Notes: generated by a model from the letters alone, not told the origin. DNA of 64,000 nucleotides from an uncultured Prevotellaceae bacterium (GCA_902778535.1 CACYYG010000016.1:178049-242048), one strand, 5' to 3'; shown: positions 17,061 through 27,358, counted from the first letter of the stretch. Program-made: numbers and translations.

Positions 17061-17150
17061 AAAGTTTCTACTTTAAAATAGAATCTTTCCCGCGTCGTAG
17101 TCCTCCCTGAAAAAAAACAGAAAAATATACGTTTATTAAAAACAATGTTG

Positions 17151-17158
17151 TATCTTTG
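17151..17158 (+). promoter_or_regulatory. -7 box (TATCTTTG) deciding the start of the first giant lipoprotein
   Basis: TATCTTTG matches TAnnTTTG. It lies just downstream of an in-frame ATG at 17145, which therefore cannot be in the transcript. The next in-frame ATG, 17178, is about 14 nt after the expected transcription start. Confidence 0.6.
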
Positions 17159-17177
17159 TCGGCAAATATTGCAATCT

Positions 17178-20100
17178 ATGCCTATGACATGCAAAAGTTT
17201 TATTACCGCCCTGCGCCTCACTGGCGTAAGAGTTCTGGCCCTGCTGACCATCATGGCACTCTGCGCCTGTCCTGGTAAAAACAGACCCGGTGATGATGAA
17301 GACGACGACGAGACGGAGACTACGAGTGCCTTGCAGATTAGTGACGATTTTCTGAACTCCTTCGACCCCAACGTGCCCTTCGAGCAGACGGGCCGCAGCC
17401 GTGCTTTTAAAATCCGGCCGCGTGAGGATATGATTATCAGCGCCGATGCCGGAGCCTTTGAGCGCGACGTGAACATCCGCGTGACCGATGTGCCCGCCGA
17501 GACGATGAACGCGCTGGATCGCCAATTGGAGGGCAGCGGCACGACAATGCTCTTCGCCTATGACCTCGACGCCGGCCTGCCGCCCGACTCCGTCATCCCC
17601 GGCAAGTACACTGTGAGCATCAACTTGGAGAAGCACGGCATCCCCGAGGAGCTCTACCCCTATTTCGTGATGTACCGCGTGGCTGGCGACGGCTCCTTGC
17701 AGCCGCTGAACGTGAAGATAAAAGGTCGCACCGCCACTTATATGGCCAGCCAGAACAGTGTCACACTGGCAGGAATTGCCACCCTGTTTGCCATCTTGGG
17801 TCCAATAGCATATGTTGCCTATGCCAATTATCCTGCAATAACGATGACGGCACGTCACCTTGCGGATAGGGGTGTTTTTCCATCCGACTGGTGGAAGGAA
17901 GATGCAGTGTGTGAGTATGTGCCAGACGACTTCGGCAATTTCTATGTATGCTACCGCTACAGCATGACTGAGAATTACAGAAAAAAGGAGGATTATGTGA
18001 AGAAGAAAAAAGAACTGCAAAAGCTGATTGAAGAGATACGCCAGAAGGCCAAAGAAAAGTACGACAATGAGCATCCCCGTACTGCCGTAGAACGTGATGC
18101 AGAAGCCGCCGCTCGATTTTTGGGGAACAACGACTATGTGATGGAGGAAAGACGCATAGGTCGGGAATGGGAATACTACCAAATGCTGAACAATGACCCG
18201 CGTGTGCAAGAGCTGCGGGAAGACCCCGTGCTGCAGATTCCGAGGAGCGTTCTCGACATCATCAATGCTACGAAGCTGGCCAACCGCTATTGTCGCTCCG
18301 TGCAGCACATGAAGCCGCTTAGCTATGAATATAGCATCTGGCTCACCCCGTCGTATGAGGCATGGAATGAGGAAGCCTGTCGTTGGCAGCTGCCTTTATT
18401 CAAACCCTGCATCATCATCAATTACGAGAATATAGTGGGCGATTCATACCAAACTTATCGCCCAAGACAAGGTTGGAAATCAATGTCCATGTTAGTCCAT
18501 GAGACGTTGCATCTCTATCAAATGGAATATATAAACTGCTCGGCTGTGAAGGACGACTGCTATTTGGAGGCCACTGGCGCACTCATCGAGCCTCACTTCT
18601 GCGACTGGCTCATCAAGACCGTCAGGCTCCCTGGAATACCCGTCACCGATGCCTTCAGTGATAACGCTGCTTCTAAGATGGGCTATTCAAAGCGCTTGTG
18701 CAAGGAATTGCTGAGCACACCGTTGGAAAAAAATTGTCCTTACTACAAAGACGTCAAACCAATAAAGCATGAGCGAGGTTACATGCTGGCTGACCTACTG
18801 CAATTTATCTGGGACAACCAACCCAATCCGAGCGACACGCTTGATTTTGCCAAGATGATGAACCGCTACTCTGTGAACAAGGGAATATTCAAGACGACGA
18901 AGGATATCTTCGGCATTGAAAACAACCAGGATTTCGCCAAGTATTACGAGGGCTTCTGCGAGAAGTTCATCGACGAGATAGAGGAACGCCAGAGCGAGTA
19001 CCGCAAGAAATCGAATGGTGACGGACTGGTGATGCCCAACGTGGAGCACGACCCGCAGCACTGCATCATGCGCGTGGACAAGCTGGGCGAGAAATGCAGT
19101 ACTACTGCGCAGCCCTTCATGGTGAACACATTCAGGATTATTGCTAAAGGCAACAGCCAACGTCGCTACAATCTCTTTGCCGAAAACTCGGCAAATCTGA
19201 AACCAGCGCAGATGAAGTTTACGTTCTTCAACAAGAATAAGTTCCCCGAAGACCAGAAGAGCTTCTACCCGGACTATTCAGGTGCTTTCCCAGAATACGT
19301 CACTGCCGCAGTGATTACACGCCCCGCCTGCAAAGACATGACACTGAATCACTACTATTACTTCAACATCGTGGCGCTCTACCAGCCTGACAAGACGCCA
19401 GAGATCAAGGGACCGTCGCTCGACAAGCGCGGACTGATAGTGAAGCCCCAGTGTACGGCGTCGCAGGAACTGAAGGATAACAACTACGTCAGCGGCCTGC
19501 AGGTCGGGTTTGAGAACAACAAGACGGGACACAAGGTGTCATTCGTGGACTTGGTCTACGACTGGAAGGACGAGTTCGTGGCCAGTTACGACCGTCTGGG
19601 CATCACCGACACCACCGACATCGACGTCAGCGTCCGCTCGCGCTGGTACTACGAAACGCCGCAGGGAAAGCGCTATTATTCACCCGCAACCGACGTCGTG
19701 AACTATAAGCGTCGGAATGCCCGAGTGGAACAGACCGTTGAGCAGGATACCACTGTGGTGGAGGATGAACCGGGCATTGAGGGTGACGACGACCACGGGC
19801 TGGCAGGGGTGGTGGTTGATGAAAAGTTCTACCTGATGATATGGGGCTTCGAAGGTCTTGAAGATTATATCTCCCCGTCGGAGAACGAGAGCACCCACTC
19901 CGGTATCAGGGAGGCTGTTGCACGTCTCAAGGTTTATGCCGACGGCTCCTTCGTGCTCGATGTTCCCGCAATTAATTTCACCGAGCATAGAACCAGAAAC
20001 AGCTCTGACTACATGGACTATACCTATTCCGACATTCACATTGAAGGAAAGGGGCAGTTTGAAGGTACTGATGAGTCGCAATACTACAAGGTTACCAATC

Positions 20101-20372
20101 TCAACATACCCATGCAGACAATCCACCTAAACATGAATGGCAGTGTCACACAGCATAACGAGACCCACCACCCCAAGATGGACTTCTATTTCGATGTGAA
20201 GAGTGGACGGGGCGCACAGCTCATCGTTACCAGGAAGAATGGGAAAATTGACATGTTCGGTATAGAAATTCCAGACGTAATCATGAAAGTTAGTGGGTCT
20301 TCAGGAGGTGAAAGTGCCAATGGAGAGCGGCAGCAATCGTTCATGTTGGCAGGTCAAGTATCCCAGCCATGA
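17178..20372 (+). CDS. Giant surface lipoprotein with HExxH...E motif, paralogue 1
   Basis: 1064 aa, family not recognised. Lipoprotein signal (lipobox ALCAC, Cys near 31) is followed by a run of Asp/Glu (GDDEDDDETE). Order seen: beta domain to about 185, one hydrophobic segment (about 193-220, SVTLAGIATLFAILGPIAY), a charged helical part (250-330), then a helical domain with HETLH at residues 441-445 and a Glu in YLEATGAL at 464. HExxH plus a Glu about 19 residues on is the zinc-ligand pattern of gluzincin peptidases. Beta domains follow (VSVRSRWYYETPQGKRYYSP), then a unique tail. The next gene is a paralogue. I infer an outer-membrane-anchored metallopeptidase. Activity is unproven. Confidence 0.7.
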   Translation: MPMTCKSFITALRLTGVRVLALLTIMALCACPGKNRPGDDEDDDETETTSALQISDDFLNSFDPNVPFEQTGRSRAFKIRPREDMIISADAGAFERDVNIRVTDVPAETMNALDRQLEGSGTTMLFAYDLDAGLPPDSVIPGKYTVSINLEKHGIPEELYPYFVMYRVAGDGSLQPLNVKIKGRTATYMASQNSVTLAGIATLFAILGPIAYVAYANYPAITMTARHLADRGVFPSDWWKEDAVCEYVPDDFGNFYVCYRYSMTENYRKKEDYVKKKKELQKLIEEIRQKAKEKYDNEHPRTAVERDAEAAARFLGNNDYVMEERRIGREWEYYQMLNNDPRVQELREDPVLQIPRSVLDIINATKLANRYCRSVQHMKPLSYEYSIWLTPSYEAWNEEACRWQLPLFKPCIIINYENIVGDSYQTYRPRQGWKSMSMLVHETLHLYQMEYINCSAVKDDCYLEATGALIEPHFCDWLIKTVRLPGIPVTDAFSDNAASKMGYSKRLCKELLSTPLEKNCPYYKDVKPIKHERGYMLADLLQFIWDNQPNPSDTLDFAKMMNRYSVNKGIFKTTKDIFGIENNQDFAKYYEGFCEKFIDEIEERQSEYRKKSNGDGLVMPNVEHDPQHCIMRVDKLGEKCSTTAQPFMVNTFRIIAKGNSQRRYNLFAENSANLKPAQMKFTFFNKNKFPEDQKSFYPDYSGAFPEYVTAAVITRPACKDMTLNHYYYFNIVALYQPDKTPEIKGPSLDKRGLIVKPQCTASQELKDNNYVSGLQVGFENNKTGHKVSFVDLVYDWKDEFVASYDRLGITDTTDIDVSVRSRWYYETPQGKRYYSPATDVVNYKRRNARVEQTVEQDTTVVEDEPGIEGDDDHGLAGVVVDEKFYLMIWGFEGLEDYISPSENESTHSGIREAVARLKVYADGSFVLDVPAINFTEHRTRNSSDYMDYTYSDIHIEGKGQFEGTDESQYYKVTNLNIPMQTIHLNMNGSVTQHNETHHPKMDFYFDVKSGRGAQLIVTRKNGKIDMFGIEIPDVIMKVSGSSGGESANGERQQSFMLAGQVSQP

Positions 20373-20438
20373 CCTTTTATCGGTGATGTCATATCGAAGC
20401 TGTAATTGTAAAAATAGTTTGTAATCAGGAAGGATATT

Positions 20439-23400
20439 ATGACATACATGAGTTCTATGCCAACCATGCGCCGCATTGGCGTGATGACAATGGCCCTGCT
20501 AACCATCGTGGCACTCTGTGCATGTTCAGGCAAACACAGTCATGGTGACTATGATGATGAAGACGGCGAGGACGAGAATACGTCGGCCCTGCATATTGAC
20601 GACGAGTTGCTGGACTCCTTCGACCCCAACGTGCCCTTCGAGCAGACAGGCCGCAGCCGTGCCTTCAGAATCCGGCCGCGTGAGGATATGGTCATCAGAG
20701 CTGATGCCGGAGCCTTCGAGCGCGATGTCAACATCCGCGTCACCGATGTGTCTGCCGAGAAAATGGACGAGCTGGATCGCCAGTTGGAAGGCAGCGGAAC
20801 GACAATGCTTTTCGCCTACGACCTCGACGCCGGCCTTCCGCCCGACTCCGTCATCCCCGGCAAGTACACCGTGAGCATCAACTTGGAGAAACATGGCATT
20901 CCCGAAGAGCTGTATCCCTACTTCATGATGTACCGCGTGGCAGGCGACGGCAGTCTGCAGCCGCTGAACGTCCGCATAAAGGGCCACACCGCCACCTATA
21001 TGGCCAGTCAGAACAGCGTCACCATTGCAGGCCTCGCGTTTCTCTTCGCCACGATAGGCATCGGGGCATGGGTGGGCTACGCCCGTTTCCCGGCCATCAT
21101 GCAGACGGTGCGCCGCATGGTCGATGCGGGCATCTGGCCCTCGAACTGGTGGAAGTGGGACGATGCCGTGTTCCTGCGTGTCACCGATTCCTTCGGCAAT
21201 TTCTACGTCAGCTACCGCTATAGCATGACCGAGATGGGCGATAAGACGCGCGAATATGTAAAGAAGAAGAACGAACTGATAGAACTGGAAGACGCCATGC
21301 GCAAGGTGGCCACCGAGCGCTACGACGAGCAGCACCCGCAGCGTTTTCGCGGCTGGTTTGACAGCAAGGAGGAGGAAGAGAAGCGGCGCATAGGACGCGA
21401 GATGGAATTCTACCGACTGATGGCGAACAGCGATCGCGTAAAGGAACTGGCCGACGACCCTGTGCTGCAGACGCCGCAGAGCGTCAACGACATCATTACG
21501 GCAACAAAGCTTGCCAACCGCTACTGCCGCTCAGTGCAACACATGAAGCCCTTGAGCTATGAATATGTCACCTATCTCACTCCTGCGTTTGATGCCTTAA
21601 ACCAGGAGGCCTTCCGCCATCAGGTGCCGCTTCTCGACCCTATCGTCGTGGTGAACTATGAGAATGTGGTAAACAACGGCACATACGACAAAAAAACATA
21701 TTGGAAGAATCTGAGCACTTTAGCCCATGAGACCATGCACGTCTACCAGATGGAGTACGTGGTCTGCTCGCTGTTCAAGAACGACCGCTATTTAGAGGCC
21801 ACCGGCGCGCTCGTGGAGCCTCACTTCACCAAGTGGGCCATTGGTCTCAACATCGGCGTGCCCGTAACCGATGCCTTCAGCAGTGAGGCAGCCAACATCA
21901 TGGGCTATACCAATCGCGACAGCAAACATTTGCTGAGCAGCCCGTTAGACAAAAAATGTCCCAGCTATCAAGGTGTCAGCTTAGTACAGAGCGAGTGCGG
22001 CTACATGCTGGCCGACCTGCTGCAGCTTCTCTGGGACAAAAAGCCCAATCCGCGTGATACGCTGGACTTTGCCAAGATGATGAACCGCTATGCCGTAGAC
22101 AAAGGACTGGTGAAATCGTTGGAAGACATCTTTGGAATCGAAAACGATCTGGCCTTCGTCAAGTATTATGAAGGATTCTGCAAGAAGTACATCGGCGAGA
22201 TAGAGAACAAGCAATATAGTTATCGGATGATGGATGCCGGCGACCATCTGGTGCTGCCCAACGTGGAGCACAGGCCCGACCACTGCATCATGCGTGTTAA
22301 GAACTTGGGCGAGAAAGGAGGTCAGAAAGGCTATCCCTTCATGGTAAACGCTTTCCGCATCTTGGCCAAAAACCAAAATAGCGCTAGCCCTCGACAGCGT
22401 TACAACCTCTTTGCAGTACCCTCAAAGGCAGTAAAGCCCGGCGAGGTGAAGTTTTCATTCATCAATAAAGATGACTTTACCGCAGACAACATGTACTTCT
22501 CTTCCCCTGCCCAGGGTGCTCCTCCGCCCTTCGTTGCAGCAGCAGTAATGACGCGTCCCAACAGCAAGGATCTGGTAATGGGCGACGACTATTACTACGA
22601 CATTGTGGCATTCTACCAACCCACAGCAACACCCGAGGTCAGCGGTCCGTCGCTCGACAAGCGTGGCTTGTTGGTGAAGCCCAAGTGCACGCCATTGGCC
22701 GAGTTGAAGGAGAAGGAATACGTCACGGGCCTGCAAATTGTGATGGAGAACAACAAGACAGGCAGTATGCAGTCATTCGTGGTGAAGGTGAAGGACTGGA
22801 AGAACGAGTTCGTGGCTCCCTACAACAAATTGGGCATCACCGACACTGCCAGCGTCGACGTCAGCCTGCGCTCACGTTGGTACTACGACTCGCCGCAGGG
22901 GCAGCGCTACTATTCACCCGCCACCGACATCGTGAACTACCGCCGCCAGAGCGAAAACGTGCAGCAGACCGTTGAGCAGGACACGACGCAGGTGGTGACG
23001 GGCCGGGAGACGGAAGCCGAGGAAGACCAGGGCGCCATGTACTCACCGGAATTCATCGACTGCGATGCCTATGTGGAGAGCGTTGTCACCTGGCTGACGC
23101 ATGACTTCGGCCAGCAATACAGCTTTAGCCCTAATACCTATGATCCCAATGAACGCTTCATAGGACATGTAACAGCCAAAGACGGCCATTTCGTCATCAC
23201 CGTGCCTGACTGCCACTTGTCGAAAACCAGTGATGACGCTACCATCACCTACGACGTGCCGGCTTTCACCGTGTCGGGTAGCTACACGGTGAACCCTCCT
23301 GAAAACGGCAAAGTGAAAGCCGTGTTCGATGCTTTTAGCGTTGGTGTGTTGTCTAGCCCCACATTCAAATACCAATACGACTGCGACAACTTCCTCAGCA

Positions 23401-23675
23401 CGCAGGAGGTTGAAGTGTCGAGAAGGGAAGGCAGCGAGGGCATCGACCGCATCGTCAATGGTTTCTATACCTGGGATGGCGAGAAATTCGGCCAAATCAG
23501 GGTTTTAGCCCCTGCCCACCTGCACAACAAGGAGAATTCAACCTCGAAGAGAGAGGAAGAGGAGACAAGAAGTAGCGGAGGAACCACAGTCCGCATAAGA
23601 AGAGCTAACCCCAGATGGGACACCGAGGAGGAAAGCTATATTATTGTAATCATGGAGCTCATCAAGCCGGAGTAA
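20439..23675 (+). CDS. Giant surface lipoprotein with HExxH...E motif, paralogue 2
   Basis: 1078 aa, a tandem duplicate of the preceding gene. It shares the lipoprotein signal (VALCAC then an acidic run), the hydrophobic segment SVTIAGLAFLFATIGIGAW, and the HETMHVYQMEY motif (His430) with Glu in YLEATGALVEPHF. Similarity is high to about residue 860 (SRWYYDSPQGQRYYSPATD), then the last 200 residues differ from paralogue 1. Conservation of His, Glu, His and the distal Glu between copies supports a functional metal site. It starts 66 nt after paralogue 1 and ends 21 nt before the GH92 fusion gene, so one transcript is likely. Confidence 0.7.
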   Translation: MTYMSSMPTMRRIGVMTMALLTIVALCACSGKHSHGDYDDEDGEDENTSALHIDDELLDSFDPNVPFEQTGRSRAFRIRPREDMVIRADAGAFERDVNIRVTDVSAEKMDELDRQLEGSGTTMLFAYDLDAGLPPDSVIPGKYTVSINLEKHGIPEELYPYFMMYRVAGDGSLQPLNVRIKGHTATYMASQNSVTIAGLAFLFATIGIGAWVGYARFPAIMQTVRRMVDAGIWPSNWWKWDDAVFLRVTDSFGNFYVSYRYSMTEMGDKTREYVKKKNELIELEDAMRKVATERYDEQHPQRFRGWFDSKEEEEKRRIGREMEFYRLMANSDRVKELADDPVLQTPQSVNDIITATKLANRYCRSVQHMKPLSYEYVTYLTPAFDALNQEAFRHQVPLLDPIVVVNYENVVNNGTYDKKTYWKNLSTLAHETMHVYQMEYVVCSLFKNDRYLEATGALVEPHFTKWAIGLNIGVPVTDAFSSEAANIMGYTNRDSKHLLSSPLDKKCPSYQGVSLVQSECGYMLADLLQLLWDKKPNPRDTLDFAKMMNRYAVDKGLVKSLEDIFGIENDLAFVKYYEGFCKKYIGEIENKQYSYRMMDAGDHLVLPNVEHRPDHCIMRVKNLGEKGGQKGYPFMVNAFRILAKNQNSASPRQRYNLFAVPSKAVKPGEVKFSFINKDDFTADNMYFSSPAQGAPPPFVAAAVMTRPNSKDLVMGDDYYYDIVAFYQPTATPEVSGPSLDKRGLLVKPKCTPLAELKEKEYVTGLQIVMENNKTGSMQSFVVKVKDWKNEFVAPYNKLGITDTASVDVSLRSRWYYDSPQGQRYYSPATDIVNYRRQSENVQQTVEQDTTQVVTGRETEAEEDQGAMYSPEFIDCDAYVESVVTWLTHDFGQQYSFSPNTYDPNERFIGHVTAKDGHFVITVPDCHLSKTSDDATITYDVPAFTVSGSYTVNPPENGKVKAVFDAFSVGVLSSPTFKYQYDCDNFLSTQEVEVSRREGSEGIDRIVNGFYTWDGEKFGQIRVLAPAHLHNKENSTSKREEEETRSSGGTTVRIRRANPRWDTEEESYIIVIMELIKPE

Positions 23676-23696
23676 TTCATTTAGAAGAATGACAAT

Positions 23697-26684
23697 ATGA
23701 TACACAAGACGATGATTCACATGCTGCTGGCACTGCTGCTTTCTGCACAGGCCGCGGCACAGACGCTCTACGTGGGGTCGTATAACATCAGGTATCAGAA
23801 CAGTGAGGACGCCGCCAGCGGCAACGGCTGGCAGCAGCGCTGCCCTGCGCTGTGCGACCAAGTGAATTTCGAGCATCCCGACATTTTCGGGGCTCAGGAG
23901 GTGCTCGAGCCGCAACTGCACGACATGCTGCAGCGGCTCGACGGCTACGACTGCATCGGCGTCGGCCGTGACGACGGGAAGACGAAGGGCGAATATGCCG
24001 CCATCTTCTACGACAGGCAGAAGCTGCGCCTCATGGACAGCGGGCACTTCTGGCTCTCTGAAACGCCCGACAGGCCAAGCCTCGGCTGGGATGCCGCCTG
24101 CATCCGCATCTGCACATGGGGAAAGTTTGAAGACAGCGCCACCGGCCTAAGACTGCTGTTCCTCAACCTGCACTTGGATCACGTAGGCGTAGTGGCACGG
24201 CGTGAGGCAGCCAGGCTGGTGATGGAGCGCATCGGCCAGATGGCTGGCGACACCATGCCTGTGGTGCTGACGGGCGACTTCAACGCTGACCAGCACGACG
24301 ACGTCTACACGCTCTTCACACAGTCGGGCCTGCTGCGCGACAGCTACATCGCCGCCCGGCTGCGCTTCGCCGAGAACGGCACGTTCAACGGCTGGCATCA
24401 GGAGCGGAAGACCGACAGCCGCATCGACCATATCTTCGTCTCAAAACATTTCGATGTCGAACGCTATGGTGTGTTGACTAACGCCTATTGGACCGACCGG
24501 CGGCGCTTGCCTTCCGACCATTATCCCGTGTTTGTGCGGCTACAGGCCAGGGATGGCATGCAGCAGTCGGAAGCGCTGCGTCAAGCCGCTGCTAACCGCT
24601 GCAGTGATTCAGTCAACCCCTTCATCGGCACGGGTGGCCACGGCCATGTGTTCCTCGGGGCTAACGTGCCCTTCGGCTTCGTGCAGCTCGGCCCTACACA
24701 GCACAACCAGGGCTGGGACTGGTGCTCGGGCTACCACTACAGCGACTCCATCGTCGTGGGCTTCGGACACCTGCATCTCAGCGGTACGGGCGTTGGCGAC
24801 TTGGGCGACGTGGCATTGCTGCCCGTCCTCGAGCCCAGTCAGCAGGAGGTGAAGTTTTCTCACCGTGCCGAATATGCCCGTCCCGGCTATTACTCCGTTA
24901 CGCTCGACAATGGCATACGTGTGGAGCTGACGGCTACGGAGCGCACCGGTCTGCATCGCTACACGCTGCCCGTCAATGCAGCCGTGGGCTACCTCAGGCT
25001 CGACCTCGGTCAAGGCATCGGCTGGGACCATGTTACCGGCTGCGAGGCTCGTATGGAGTGTCCTACCGTCATTGCAGGACACCGTTTTTCCAAGGGCTGG
25101 GCCGACAATCAAAAAGTTTTCTTCGTGGCAGAGTTTTCGAAGCCCGTTACGATCGTCGACGACGGAACCACCGTCAAGGTGCTCAGATTCGCGAACAGCG
25201 ACGAGCCGCTGCTGGTGCGCGTGGGACTGTCGGCGGTCGGCCTCGAGGGTGCCAGGGCAAACCTGAAGGCTGAGCAGCCGGGCTGGGATTTCCGGCATTG
25301 CGCGGCTGAGGCTGAACGCAAGTGGGAGGAGCAGCTGCAGAAGATTCAGGTGGCTGGCGGCACCGACGACGAGCGCACCGTCTTCTACACCGCCATGTAT
25401 CACACGATGACAGCTCCGTCGGTGTTCAGCGACGTCGACGGCAAGTACCGCGGCTCAGACGGCGAGGTGCATCAGGGCGACTTCACCAATCACACTACCT
25501 TCTCCCTTTGGGACACCTACCGTGCCGCCCATCCCCTGATGACACTCATACATCCTGACATGCAAGAGGATATTGCCACGACGATGCTCAATATCTGGCG
25601 TGAGCAGGGCAAGCTTCCCGTGTGGCACCTGATGGGTTGCGAGACGAATTGCATGGTGGGCAACCCTGCCATTCCCGTTCTGGCCGACCTCGTGCTGAAA
25701 GGTCTGACGAAGCAGAAGGATGCTGCCTTCGAGGCGATGAAAGCCTCGGCCATGTTGGACGAACGCGGTCTGAAGCTGCTGAAGGAATACGGCTATATTC
25801 CCTGCGACCTCTTTGACGACAACGAAACCGTGGGCCGTGCTATGGAGTATGCCTTGGCCGACTGGTGTGTGGCCAGAGTGGCTGAGAAACTCAAGCATAA
25901 GGCCGACCAAAAATACTTCGACCAGCGGGCACAGAGCTACCGCAAGTATTTCGACCCTGCCACCGGCTTTATGCGCGGAGTTGACAGCAGTGGAAAATTC
26001 TCTTTCCCGGGAGCTTTCAATCCTTTCCATTCTGCCCCCAAGAACCGCGACTACACCGAGGGCAATGCCTGGCAGTATACTTGGCTCGTGCCGCACGACG
26101 TACACGGGCTGGTGTCGCTCTTCGGCTCAGAGCAGCGCTTCGTCGAGAAGCTCGACTCGCTCTTCATTGTCGAGGGTGACCTGGGCGAAGAGGCGCCGCC
26201 CGACATCACCGGGCTCATCGGCCAGTATGCCCACGGCAATGAGCCTAGCCACCACGTGCTGTATATGTATAATTATGTAGGACAGCCGTGGAAAGGAGCC
26301 AAACTTATCCGCAACGTTCTGAAAGAACTCTATCGCAACGCTCCCGACGGTCTCAGCGGCAATGAGGACGTGGGTCAGATGTCGGCGTGGTACGTTCTCT
26401 CGGCCATGGGCCTCTATCAGGTGGAACCCGCTGGCGGAAAATATGTCTTCGGCTCACCCCTCTTCCCCGAGGTGACGATGAAGGTGGGCGGCGGCAAGAC
26501 CTTCACCCTCAGGGCCGTGGACGTGAGCGACGAGAATATCTACATCCAGAGTGCCCGCCTCAACGGCAAGCCCTACACCCGTTCCTATATCATGTACGAC
26601 GACATTGTGCGTGGCGGCACGCTGGAATTTGTCATGGGGCCGCAGCCCTCGGCCTTCGGCACGAAGAAGGCCGACAGACCATAG
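23697..26684 (+). CDS. Fusion of endonuclease/exonuclease/phosphatase domain with GH92 alpha-mannosidase
   Basis: 995 aa with signal peptide (ends AAAQ). Residues about 22-285 are an EEP-superfamily domain: YVGSYNIRYQN, FGAQEVL, LTGDFNAD (near 192), SRIDHIFVS, LPSDHYPVFVRL. Residues about 304-990 are GH92: VNPFIGTGGHGHVFLGANVPFG, GNEPSHHVLYMYNYVGQPWK, GNEDVGQMSAWYVLSAMGLY. GH92 enzymes remove alpha-mannose from N-glycans with Ca2+. EEP and GH92 genes are often neighbours in N-glycan loci; here they are one polypeptide without an internal stop or start. Secreted to the periplasm or surface. Follows the two HExxH lipoproteins by 21 nt, suggesting glycoprotein breakdown. Confidence 0.9.
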   Translation: MIHKTMIHMLLALLLSAQAAAQTLYVGSYNIRYQNSEDAASGNGWQQRCPALCDQVNFEHPDIFGAQEVLEPQLHDMLQRLDGYDCIGVGRDDGKTKGEYAAIFYDRQKLRLMDSGHFWLSETPDRPSLGWDAACIRICTWGKFEDSATGLRLLFLNLHLDHVGVVARREAARLVMERIGQMAGDTMPVVLTGDFNADQHDDVYTLFTQSGLLRDSYIAARLRFAENGTFNGWHQERKTDSRIDHIFVSKHFDVERYGVLTNAYWTDRRRLPSDHYPVFVRLQARDGMQQSEALRQAAANRCSDSVNPFIGTGGHGHVFLGANVPFGFVQLGPTQHNQGWDWCSGYHYSDSIVVGFGHLHLSGTGVGDLGDVALLPVLEPSQQEVKFSHRAEYARPGYYSVTLDNGIRVELTATERTGLHRYTLPVNAAVGYLRLDLGQGIGWDHVTGCEARMECPTVIAGHRFSKGWADNQKVFFVAEFSKPVTIVDDGTTVKVLRFANSDEPLLVRVGLSAVGLEGARANLKAEQPGWDFRHCAAEAERKWEEQLQKIQVAGGTDDERTVFYTAMYHTMTAPSVFSDVDGKYRGSDGEVHQGDFTNHTTFSLWDTYRAAHPLMTLIHPDMQEDIATTMLNIWREQGKLPVWHLMGCETNCMVGNPAIPVLADLVLKGLTKQKDAAFEAMKASAMLDERGLKLLKEYGYIPCDLFDDNETVGRAMEYALADWCVARVAEKLKHKADQKYFDQRAQSYRKYFDPATGFMRGVDSSGKFSFPGAFNPFHSAPKNRDYTEGNAWQYTWLVPHDVHGLVSLFGSEQRFVEKLDSLFIVEGDLGEEAPPDITGLIGQYAHGNEPSHHVLYMYNYVGQPWKGAKLIRNVLKELYRNAPDGLSGNEDVGQMSAWYVLSAMGLYQVEPAGGKYVFGSPLFPEVTMKVGGGKTFTLRAVDVSDENIYIQSARLNGKPYTRSYIMYDDIVRGGTLEFVMGPQPSAFGTKKADRP

Positions 26685-26695
26685 GGGGAAACCGG

Positions 26696-27337
26696 CTATG
26701 TAACAATCAGCCCCGCCTCTGCAAACATTGCACGATAGAACGCCGCTTTCTTGTCGAAAGCCAGCGGGTAGGCACGGGAAGAGGACGGAAGACGATGGAG
26801 GCGCACTTGCCGGCCGTCGTGGTTTATGATATTGGGTATAGGAACAGAAGTCCCCACTTTAGGGCTTTCCGGGAGATTGAAATAATCTCGAATGGTGTCG
26901 GTAGCCTTCTGCCCTGTAGTGACGATTGTCTCGCAATGGGGCAACCGTTGCAGTAGTTTGCGGATGTCGGTCGCTTCAACAACCTCCAGGAATTCGTCTG
27001 CTGCATTATCCTTCAGCCGGCGCACGGCGGTGGCGGTGTCGAAGAACGCGATGCCCTTGTCCTGGCAGAAAGCGACGATGGCCTCAAGGCGGAAGGTCTT
27101 GGCGCCGGAGAGAACAAAGTGATTGCGGTCGCCAAAGAATATCTCGCCCTCAATCCTCCAGTGGTCGTTGATAAAGTTCGGGTAATAGAAACTCATGCAC
27201 CACCGCTTCTGCTGTGGCGGAAAACTGCCGAGAAACAGCACCCTTGCGTTCTCTGGCAGGAAAGGCACGAGCGGATGATACTCCACTCCCTCTGCGCTCC
27301 TGCCAATGTTCTCTGTGTTCAGCCAACTGTTATTCAT
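26696..27337 (-). CDS. Uracil-DNA glycosylase superfamily protein
   Basis: 213 aa, cytoplasmic. Contains the Mug/UDG-superfamily N-terminal block ARVLFLGSFPPQQKRWCM with FYYPN, a central strand TIVTTGQKATDTI, and LHRLPSSSRAYPLAFD, where the UDG 'HPS' loop would be. It probably excises a damaged or deaminated base, though the substrate cannot be read from sequence. It lies 21 nt downstream of the TIGR03915-like gene on the same strand, which supports a shared DNA-repair role. Confidence 0.8.
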   Translation of the reverse strand: MNNSWLNTENIGRSAEGVEYHPLVPFLPENARVLFLGSFPPQQKRWCMSFYYPNFINDHWRIEGEIFFGDRNHFVLSGAKTFRLEAIVAFCQDKGIAFFDTATAVRRLKDNAADEFLEVVEATDIRKLLQRLPHCETIVTTGQKATDTIRDYFNLPESPKVGTSVPIPNIINHDGRQVRLHRLPSSSRAYPLAFDKKAAFYRAMFAEAGLIVT

Positions 27338-27358
27338 GTCGTTTTTAGGGTATGATAG

